In this document: positions 1-4,736 of the stretch, piece by piece | Layout: each line of letters begins with the position of its first letter | Numbering within the stretch: position 1 is the first letter of the stretch | NCBI GenBank assembly: GCA_031423635.1 | Contig: JANPFX010000125.1 | Coordinates: forward strand, 1 to 5,484 | Length of the DNA stretch: 5,484 bases | Direction: 5' to 3' | From: JANLQX01 sp031423635 | Lineage (GTDB): Bacteria; Actinomycetota; Acidimicrobiia; Acidimicrobiales; JANYDT01 | The notes under the pieces: generated by a model | What the model was told of the DNA's origin: nothing | What the model saw: the letters and a program-made list of their open reading frames with translations, nothing else | The model's database searches: none | Position numbers and translations under genes: made by a program

Positions 1-2
1 GG

Positions 3-506
3 TGGGGTATCGCAGCGGTCGTCTGCGCGGTGTTCACGTCCCTGTTCGCGGCCGGCTGGTTCTTGGACGTACGGTCCGTGTCGACAAGCGCCGTCCGGGT
101 TTCTGGTCCTGTCCAGGAGCCCGCGACGGTCCCGGCATCAGTTTCAGTGTCGGTCACGACAACGATCCCAACAACCGTACGCACGCCAGCGACGCCACCG
201 CCGACACGTCCCGCACCGAAACCGATCCTGCGTTCCACGACACTTTTTCCTTGGACGGCATGGGTATGGCTTGCCGGGCTAGTAGCGGTCGTGGCGTTGC
301 CGCTCTTCACCCGCAATACGCCGTCCGCGCAGAAGGTGCGGTCTCGGACCGCTGCAGTCTTCGGAGTCGGCGCGATTCTCACGGTCCAATCGATCGGGCT
401 GCTCTATATTCCGACGCTTGCCGCGCTCGTCATGGCCGCTCGAACCGGCCGGCACCCGCCCACAGCAGCGTCGCCTCGCCCACGAGCCGTCGCTGACATC
501 ACGTGA
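3..506 (+). CDS. Membrane protein of unknown function, 5' end outside window
   Basis: I do not recognise this protein. The frame is open from base 3, and the residues before the first possible GTG (base 30) are already hydrophobic (WGIAAVVCAVFTSLFAAGW), so the true start probably lies upstream of the window. Visible parts in order are a membrane helix at the window edge, a linker of about 50 residues rich in Thr, Pro, Val and Ser, a second membrane helix (around FPWTAWVWLAGLVAVVALPL), and a long hydrophobic stretch of one or two helices before a basic C-terminal tail. The Thr/Pro linker is probably extracytoplasmic. The stop overlaps the next gene's start in a GTGA at 503-506, so the two are probably translationally coupled. 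Function is unknown; I am confident only that it is a real membrane-protein gene. Confidence 0.6.
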   Translation, partial: WGIAAVVCAVFTSLFAAGWFLDVRSVSTSAVRVSGPVQEPATVPASVSVSVTTTIPTTVRTPATPPPTRPAPKPILRSTTLFPWTAWVWLAGLVAVVALPLFTRNTPSAQKVRSRTAAVFGVGAILTVQSIGLLYIPTLAALVMAARTGRHPPTAASPRPRAVADIT

Positions 507-874
507 GACTTCTGTCCCCGGGGGTTCGTGACGTGTCGTGGTTCGTCGTGTGGGCGTCGATCGGTGGACTGTTCACTGCTGCATTTCTCAGCGCGCTTAC
601 GATCGGCCCGTTCATCGTTGCCGTGCCGGTGATCACGACCGTCATCGTCCTACGGGTTCCAAACGCCTCGGCGGGGCGTCCCGGTCTCATCAGCGGTGCC
701 TCGTTCCCGTTGCTGTACGTCGCGTTTCTCAACCGTCATGGTCCCGGAAGCATTTGCAACGCGACCCGCCTTCGTTGTCACGACGAATGGAGCCCATGGC
801 CATGGCTTCTCACCGGGCTCGGAGTGTCGTTGACGGGTGCGACGATCTTCACCTGGGCGAGGCGGGAGCGATGA
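503..874 (+). CDS. Small membrane protein of unknown function (123 aa)
   Basis: This predicted integral membrane protein has about four hydrophobic segments, near residues 11-31, 33-51, 62-76 and 99-118. Before the last segment is a short extracytoplasmic loop with two cysteines (C85 and C92) and the string PWPWL (98-102). From memory, small actinobacterial membrane proteins often carry a GPG-x-x-C loop followed by PWPWL; I cannot name the family. The two cysteines could form a disulfide outside the cell. The GTG start at 503 is chosen because it forms a 4-base GTGA overlap with the upstream stop. An internal GTG at 533, behind a G-run, is a possible alternative. The stop overlaps the next start in ATGA (871-874), placing it inside the same operon. 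Confidence 0.65.
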   Translation: MRLLSPGVRDVSWFVVWASIGGLFTAAFLSALTIGPFIVAVPVITTVIVLRVPNASAGRPGLISGASFPLLYVAFLNRHGPGSICNATRLRCHDEWSPWPWLLTGLGVSLTGATIFTWARRER

Positions 875-1389
875 CCGAAACCGAGTTGGCCAACGGGTTG
901 CGTGCCTGGGCGAAAGGAAATCGTGGGCTCGAAGCCGCGGTCGAGCTTCTCGTAGCGCACCGTGCGTGGCTCGTCTACGGGACCACACGCCCACCCGGCA
1001 CCGGGGACGGTCCGTTCGAAGGCGCCAAACTGTTCTACCAACCGATCCATCAACGCGGCGTCGAAGTCCTCGACTGGGCACACGCCCGTGCCCTCACGCT
1101 CCCCACGAGTACCGTCGGCACCCCACAAGACCGCCAAATCCTCGCCCTTGCCCTACACCTCGCCGGGGAAGCCGTCTCCTCGCTCCGCCACTTGCTCGTC
1201 GGACTCGACAAATCCAACCTCGCCATCGCGAAACAAGCCGTCACGCACTACGCCGGAGCGATGGAAGCAACGACCGACTACGAAGAAGCCGTCGCGCTCC
1301 ACGCCACACCGGCACGCACCGAGACACCCACCGACGATGCCACCACGCTGAAGATGCATCCCGGACCAGAGGCTTGCAGTGAACTCTGA
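871..1389 (+). CDS. Hypothetical soluble helical protein (172 aa)
   Basis: I do not recognise this protein. It has no membrane segment or signal peptide and reads as mostly alpha-helical: roughly residues 4-35, 62-76, 86-112 and 115-145, followed by a disordered Thr/Pro/Asp-rich tail. The only cysteine is near the C-terminus. The frame is open from 538, but the ATG at 871 is preferred because it overlaps the preceding stop as ATGA and has a GGGAG just upstream, although the spacing is short. It overlaps the next gene by 11 bases. Sitting between two membrane-protein genes in a fully overlapping operon, it may be a cytoplasmic partner of those proteins; this is inference from gene order only. 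Confidence 0.6.
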   Translation: MTETELANGLRAWAKGNRGLEAAVELLVAHRAWLVYGTTRPPGTGDGPFEGAKLFYQPIHQRGVEVLDWAHARALTLPTSTVGTPQDRQILALALHLAGEAVSSLRHLLVGLDKSNLAIAKQAVTHYAGAMEATTDYEEAVALHATPARTETPTDDATTLKMHPGPEACSEL

Positions 1390-2605
1390 AGACCTCCGGC
1401 CGAACACGCGCGGCGGAGACACGTGGACCGTTCTCCTCTTGACCCTGTGCAACCTGATTGTCCCCGTCATCGCGTACATCTGGGGGATTGTTCGACTGTC
1501 TCAGACCAACCGGTGGAACAAGATTCAAAAACTCGGGCTCGCACTGGTCCTCCCGGCCTTCTTCCTTTTTCCGGCGCTCCTCTGGACATCCACGCGATCG
1601 ACGTCAAAGGTCGTCGAAACTAGCGTCGCGCGTCCGGCACCCGTCAGCTCGCCAGCAACTCAACCAACCGAGGTCAGAGGTTCAACCGATACAAACCTCG
1701 AGCTTCGCTCCCGGCCTCTGGTTGCCAGCGCCGGTGGTTGTCGGAAGGAACCAAACGTCGAGTCGTTGTCCAAGGACCTGGGACCCCTGACCGGATCGGG
1801 TCCGGTGCGTGTGGTGGGCGATCCGTGGAACTTCAGCCTTGGTCAACCCGCCAACTTCGGTTCGGAGCAATGGGGCGGGAACAAGCTCCTGATTGCGGTC
1901 CATAGCAGTGCCGGTGATCATGTCCTCGTTCGCGGAAAGGAAGTCGCCCCGGGCACTGCACAGGTCGGATTCGGGAGCGACGCAAGGCCGGTGTTCTCAC
2001 TGGATCTTTCTGTCGGGGACCGCTCTGCAATGGATGGCGGCTGGATCGACTTTCCGAACATGATCCGCCTGGAGAAGCCGGGCTGCTACCTCCTCCAGTT
2101 CGACTACCCCGGTGGTACCTCTCGCCTGGCATTGCGCTACGTAGCCCCCGCTTCGGAGTCGCCTCCGTCAACCTGTGATGCTCGCCGCACCGTGACTGAA
2201 CTTGCCCGGTCTGTCGGTCAAAACGTCGACGTCGCCCGATACTTCAGCGCCGCTGATTTTGCGTGGGTTTCCGATCAAGGGATCTCACCCACGCGGATCG
2301 GAAGCGACGCTGCGAGCTTCGCAACGCTGTCTGGCTACTTCTCACGACTAGCCGAAGCCGGTGATCGCTGGAGCATTTCCAACTTCACGGGCAGCACCCC
2401 GGCCCGGACCGGAGTGGTCAACTTTCAAGGTGAACTCACCCGAGGTCGCCGGTTGGACGGCAAGACGGCGATCTTCAAAGGTGCCGTTCGTTGCTCCACG
2501 GGAAGGATCGTCGCCCTCTCCATCGGAGCGGCCGGATCCTCAACCACCGTTACGGTTCCGGACACGGTCGGCGACACTTCATCGGTTACGTCCATCGGCA
2601 ATTAG
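1379..2605 (+). CDS. Membrane-anchored protein with two extracytoplasmic domains (408 aa)
   Basis: The N-terminal part has two membrane helices (about residues 16-40 and 52-70), then a Ser/Thr/Pro-rich linker (71-110) leading to what should be a large extracytoplasmic region. Residues about 141-256 look like a beta-sandwich, with LLIAV, DHVLVRGKEV and EKPGCYLLQFDYPGGTSRL strings; this resembles, from memory, a recurring extracellular domain of actinobacterial proteins with a PGCY motif. Residues about 266-395 resemble an NTF2/SnoaL-like fold (FAWVSDQGI, YFSRLAEAGDRW, NFQGELTRG, GKTAIFKGAVRCSTGRIVAL). Cysteines 121, 236, 266 and the one in VRCSTGR lie outside the membrane and could pair. GTG 1379 is chosen because AGAGG (1368-1372) sits 6 bases upstream; this gives an 11-base overlap with the gene before it. 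Function is unknown. Confidence 0.7.
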   Translation: MNSEDLRPNTRGGDTWTVLLLTLCNLIVPVIAYIWGIVRLSQTNRWNKIQKLGLALVLPAFFLFPALLWTSTRSTSKVVETSVARPAPVSSPATQPTEVRGSTDTNLELRSRPLVASAGGCRKEPNVESLSKDLGPLTGSGPVRVVGDPWNFSLGQPANFGSEQWGGNKLLIAVHSSAGDHVLVRGKEVAPGTAQVGFGSDARPVFSLDLSVGDRSAMDGGWIDFPNMIRLEKPGCYLLQFDYPGGTSRLALRYVAPASESPPSTCDARRTVTELARSVGQNVDVARYFSAADFAWVSDQGISPTRIGSDAASFATLSGYFSRLAEAGDRWSISNFTGSTPARTGVVNFQGELTRGRRLDGKTAIFKGAVRCSTGRIVALSIGAAGSSTTVTVPDTVGDTSSVTSIGN

Positions 2606-2910
2606 GAAGCGAGGAACGCTTGGATGGCGTCCCGAGCGATGCTCGACGGTGTTGTGTGATCTCGTTTGGCTCGCTCGGCGAGTTGCTGGCGGGTCTGTTC
2701 ATCGAGACGGACTTGCAGCACCGGGGAAACGCCTTCGCCGAGTGATGGCCGACCACCCTTGGCTCGTGCTCGGGCAAAGACTGCGTCGTAGTCAGGTTCG
2801 GTGTGTTCAGCCTCATCCGCCATCCGCTCGAAGTCCGCTTCGGTGAGGACTTCGCCGTTGGGCATGGTCACGTCTTCGCTCGTGACTCTGGATTTCATGA
2901 TCTCTTTCAT
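2602..2910 (-). CDS. Ribbon-helix-helix (CopG-like) antitoxin (102 aa)
   Basis: The C-terminal 40 residues form a typical ribbon-helix-helix DNA-binding domain: a beta strand at 64-69 (VLQVRL), helix one at 70-84 and helix two at 87-101, introduced by GRPSLG (53-58). The N-terminal 55 residues are acidic, as in antitoxins whose N-terminal part contacts the toxin. Such proteins normally neutralise a toxin and repress their own operon as dimers. The ATG at 2910 has an excellent Shine-Dalgarno (AAAGGAG, 2922-2916) 5 bases upstream. The gene lies directly downstream of the frameshifted toxin gene (toxin-first order). Its TAA stop overlaps the stop of the convergent + strand gene by two bases. Because the toxin looks dead, this antitoxin may be an orphan. 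Family assignment is confident; the exact toxin-antitoxin type is not. Confidence 0.8.
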   Translation of the reverse strand: MKEIMKSRVTSEDVTMPNGEVLTEADFERMADEAEHTEPDYDAVFARARAKGGRPSLGEGVSPVLQVRLDEQTRQQLAERAKRDHTTPSSIARDAIQAFLAS

Positions 2911-3162
2911 TGGTTCTCCTTTCGGGTAACCGTTGTAGGTAGCCGGTTCGTGCGGGCATGGCGTGGAAGATCGTGAACGTGTTCTGTCGGTAGGTGCCGA
3001 TCAGTTCGGCACGTTCCCTGCGGAGTCGGGCCCGAGCACGAGCACCTTGGGCGGGTCCTCCTCGAACTCGTCGTCGACAAGTAGCGGGTAGGTGGCGGCG
3101 TGAGCGATCGACTCACTGGGGATGCCGTGCTTCAAGGCCGACTGCCTTATGTCCAACTCCAC
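2910..3162 (-). pseudogene. Frameshifted type II toxin gene, partner of the RHH antitoxin
   Basis: From GTG 3162, frame one gives a 53-residue product ending in GPDSAGNVPN before TGA at 3003-3001. It contains MELDIRQSALKHGIPSESI and PPKVLVLGPDSAGN. The homologous remainder continues at once in another frame from about base 3010: AELIGTYRQNTFTIFHAMP, then ARTGYLQRLPE. Joined, these match the layout I remember for short toxins paired with RHH antitoxins: ALKHG near the start, L-x-x-GPD-x-AGN in the middle and HAMxAR-x-x-YL near the end. The BrnT-like label is tentative. One base is missing near 3011-3015. The shifted frame stays open to a TGA at 2815-2813, inside the antitoxin gene, while another frame ends at 2907 in an ATGA overlap with the antitoxin start, so a second indel is possible. 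No slippery heptamer is visible at the break. I infer gene decay; an assembly error is the alternative. Confidence 0.65.
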
Positions 3163-3181
3163 TTACCGTACTGTAATACAG
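3163..3181 (-). promoter_or_regulatory. Putative leaderless promoter and operator of the toxin-antitoxin operon
   Basis: On the - strand TACAGT (3175-3170) fits a TAnnnT -10 box and ends 7 bases before the GTG at 3162, so transcription could start at the start codon itself; no Shine-Dalgarno is visible there. The -10 box overlaps an odd-centred perfect inverted repeat, CTGTA-A-TACAG (3171-3181). That is where a ribbon-helix-helix antitoxin would be expected to bind for autorepression. This is inference from position and symmetry. Confidence 0.4.
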
Positions 3182-3557
3182 AACCGCTCGGTTCCGCCAC
3201 TTCTTATTGCAGTGGCCCCCATCTCGCATCCCCCGTCGCCGACCCCGATACGAGGCGGCGAGCCACCGGCCGAAGTCGCCCGACTGCATACCGGTCGTTG
3301 TCGAGTGGTGTCGCCGGAGGTATCCGCAGTGGTGCAATCGTGATGAAGGTGGTCAGCTTTGGTCCGGATGGCTGGTCCCTGGTGCGAGTCAGGAGCATGG
3401 GGCTTGCGCTGTCTTCACCAAAATGGATACCGTTTCTGGCAATCACGTTGGCAATCAGAGCACCGATACAAGGCAACACGAGACGGCATCACCCGGACCG
3501 AAAACCGCATAACTGCAGGCCAGAGGGCACTCAACCGACGTCGACGGACGGCTCATT
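3182..3557. other. Non-coding stretch between toxin remnant and tRNA fragment
   Basis: I find no convincing gene here. The open frames have low-complexity or Arg-rich translations, no clear ribosome binding sites and no recognisable motif. The stretch contains a 9-base direct repeat TGGCAATCA with a 12-base period (3437-3457), a 12-base near-repeat CCGATACrAGGC (3245-3256 and 3463-3474, one mismatch), and a second copy of the tRNA 3' end string GAGGGCAC (3523-3530). These fit the terminal non-coding region of an integrated element. Confidence 0.45.
3437..3457. repeat. Tandem 9-base direct repeat near the att site
   Basis: TGGCAATCA occurs at 3437-3445 and again at 3449-3457, separated by CGT, so the period is 12 bases, about one helical turn. 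It lies roughly 100 bases inside the proposed attachment site. Arm-type integrase or excisionase sites are often short direct repeats with such phasing; that role is only a suggestion. Confidence 0.4.
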
Positions 3558-3603
3558 TCGCCCTCCGGAGGCGGTGGCGCAGGTTCGAATCCTGCCGAGG
3601 GCA
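3558..3603 (+). pseudogene. 3' half of tRNA-Arg(CCG); probable attachment site
   Basis: The stretch folds as the 3' half of a tRNA. The anticodon arm has stem TCGCC/GGCGG (3558-3562 and 3570-3574) and loop CTCCGGA (3563-3569), with anticodon CCG. A 4-base variable region TGGC (3575-3578) follows, then a perfect T-arm GCAGG-TTCGAAT-CCTGC (3579-3595), the acceptor 3' strand CGAGGGC (3596-3602) and discriminator A (3603). CCA is not encoded. A T-run follows at 3606-3610. The expected 5' acceptor strand GCCCTCG and a D-arm are absent: the 26 bases before 3558 have neither. A 3' half starting at the anticodon stem is the usual duplicated core left when tyrosine-integrase elements insert in a tRNA gene. 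An intact tRNA-Arg(CCG) should lie at the other end. Confidence 0.8.
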
Positions 3604-3660
3604 CGTTTTTCCGTCCAGCGGAGGGGGCCTACCGCGGCAGGACGGTTCACCTGCGGGAGT

Positions 3661-3870
3661 TCAGAACGCTGCTTCTTCTCGGCTTTCGGGGTCGTCGAAC
3701 GCATCCAGGGGCTCGTTGAGCTCCTCGGCCAGGCCGACGTCGGCCAGAAGATCCATCAGGTCTTGCGAGCTCAGCTCACCGGGGACGTCCTCGGTCTCCT
3801 CGTAGAGCTCGATTTCATCTTCGGCCGGGTGCTTGATCGGCTGCGGCGGGGTCTCGTGCGGGTGCGTCAC
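3661..3870 (-). CDS. Small, strongly acidic protein of unknown function (69 aa)
   Basis: I do not recognise this protein. It is soluble, without cysteines or membrane segments, and very rich in Glu and Asp, especially residues 16-30 (AEDEIELYEETEDVP) and the last 20. Residues about 35-53 (SQDLMDLLADVGLAEELNE) look like an amphipathic helix. The N-terminus is His/Pro-rich and probably disordered. GTG 3870 is chosen because of a near-perfect Shine-Dalgarno, AAAGGAGG, 7 bases upstream; this is the strongest ribosome site in the window and suggests high translation. A TACGGT box (3908-3903) upstream could be its -10. It lies downstream of the DUF1361 gene on the same strand with a 103-base gap. 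It could be a small regulatory or binding-partner protein. The overlapping + strand frame is a shadow of it. Confidence 0.65.
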   Translation of the reverse strand: MTHPHETPPQPIKHPAEDEIELYEETEDVPGELSSQDLMDLLADVGLAEELNEPLDAFDDPESREEAAF

Positions 3871-3973
3871 AGAACTGCCTCCTTTCGAGTTGGTCTTGCG
3901 TCACCGTAGCTGGCATCGACGCCGGCGACCACGGCGGCTACCCGGTTGCCGGGAAACGAGGCGTGACGGGGAC

Positions 3974-4669
3974 TCACGGACCGAGCGGGGCGGCAGGCTC
4001 CGTGACCGACGCAAGCTCTCGCAAGACAGCGCCGATGGCCGCAAGTGACACGTAGCTCACACACAGGAAAGCTCCGTAGAGGACCGTGAAGCCGATGGTC
4101 CGAGCGTTGCTGAGGGGGTTCTGCACCGGCTCGATGATGCTCCGGGCAAGCGAGCGGGGTGTCTGCCAGAAGTTCCACGAGTTCCACCGTTCGACTCTTC
4201 CGAGGTACACGCCGAACCCCGCGAGCAGGAGGCTGGTGAGCGCAGTGATCCAGCCGGCAACGGTTCCCAGACGGGCCCGCACGGCGACGTGGACGAGCGC
4301 GACGGATCCGAAGCACAACAGGATCCCGCTGACTGCGAAGGACCCGTAGAGCAATGCGTCATACCAGAGGGGGGCATTGGTTCTCCGGAGGTGGAGGATG
4401 TCGGTGACGAGATACGGCGCATTGGGCAGGAACAACAACCAACCGGCAAGGACGGGAAGAGCAGCGACCCCCCGGCGAACCCGCAACAACCAACCCGCCA
4501 GCACGGCGAGCGGAAACGGGATCGCCGCAAGGAAGAGGTTCCAGACAAGAAACCGGAAACCGAATCGTCCGGTGGCGGCGTATCGGACGACGAGCAGGCC
4601 CAAGCTCGTGACGATGGAGAGAGCGAGCGCGACGCTGAGCTGCAGCCGGACCCGGAACCAGGTGCTCAT
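3974..4669 (-). CDS. DUF1361 family membrane protein (231 aa)
   Basis: A polytopic membrane protein with about six to seven hydrophobic segments. Its conserved blocks match DUF1361 as I know it: WNLFLAAIP (43-51), FLPNAPYLVTDILHL (80-94), WYD (102-104) and GVYLGRVERWNSWN (153-166). The biochemical role of the family is not established. ATG 4669 has no Shine-Dalgarno, but TACGGT (4682-4677) lies 7 bases upstream, so the mRNA is probably leaderless. The gene is transcribed divergently from the peroxiredoxin gene across a 67-base gap. Downstream on the same strand is the small acidic gene, which has its own strong ribosome site. The length is ordinary for the family, and I see no damage. Confidence 0.85.
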   Translation of the reverse strand: MSTWFRVRLQLSVALALSIVTSLGLLVVRYAATGRFGFRFLVWNLFLAAIPFPLAVLAGWLLRVRRGVAALPVLAGWLLFLPNAPYLVTDILHLRRTNAPLWYDALLYGSFAVSGILLCFGSVALVHVAVRARLGTVAGWITALTSLLLAGFGVYLGRVERWNSWNFWQTPRSLARSIIEPVQNPLSNARTIGFTVLYGAFLCVSYVSLAAIGAVLRELASVTEPAAPLGP

Positions 4670-4736
4670 GGGAATGACCGTAGGCGTCCTCCGGAGGCGC
4701 TCCGGTCCGACGCAGTGTGCGCGCTACGTTGCATCC
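4670..4736. promoter_or_regulatory. Divergent leaderless promoter region
   Basis: Both flanking genes lack a Shine-Dalgarno but have a TAnnnT box just before the ATG: TACGGT on the - strand (4682-4677, 7 bases before ATG 4669) and TACGTT on the + strand (4725-4730, 6 bases before ATG 4737). Between them is a perfect 10-base palindrome, CCTCCGGAGG (4688-4697), extended by imperfect GCG/CGC arms. This could be an operator shared by both promoters. No clear -35 elements are visible. Confidence 0.4.

Larger units (their letters stand above)
1..3557. mobile_element. Inferred right end of a tRNA-Arg integrated element
   Basis: This is inference from the orphan tRNA 3' half at 3558-3603. With insertion into a tRNA 3' end, the original chromosome continues downstream of the orphan fragment and the element lies upstream. 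The content agrees: unassigned membrane genes and a toxin-antitoxin module to the left, ordinary chromosomal genes (DUF1361, peroxiredoxin) to the right. No integrase is visible, so it would be further left if the element is intact. The left boundary is outside the window. Confidence 0.4.

Noticed and set aside
2..496. Alternative + frame over the first membrane gene
   Set aside because: The translation is Arg/Ser-rich without structure; the frame ending at 506 has membrane helices and a GTGA overlap with the next gene.
2907..3116. 69-codon - strand frame ending at the antitoxin start as the toxin
   Set aside because: It is Arg/Thr/Pro-rich with no toxin motif; the recognisable toxin sequence lies in the other two frames. 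Its stop may only mark where the toxin once ended.
3204..3479. 91-codon - strand frame between toxin remnant and tRNA half
   Set aside because: No ribosome binding site, no recognisable motif, and overlapping frames on both strands are equally open, as expected by chance in GC-rich DNA.
3530..3604. Complete functional tRNA gene
   Set aside because: The T-arm and anticodon arm are perfect, but there is no 5' acceptor strand GCCCTCG and no D-arm in the 26 bases before the anticodon stem.
3611..3645. CCGTCC...GGACGG hairpin as a terminator
   Set aside because: The loop is 23 bases and no T-run follows the stem on either strand; the T-run at 3606-3610 precedes it on the + strand.
3100..3909. 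Long + strand open frame of 269 codons
   Set aside because: It runs antisense through the toxin remnant, the tRNA half and the acidic gene. The translation has no coherent domain and its C-terminal part is the mirror of the - strand gene, which has a near-perfect ribosome site.
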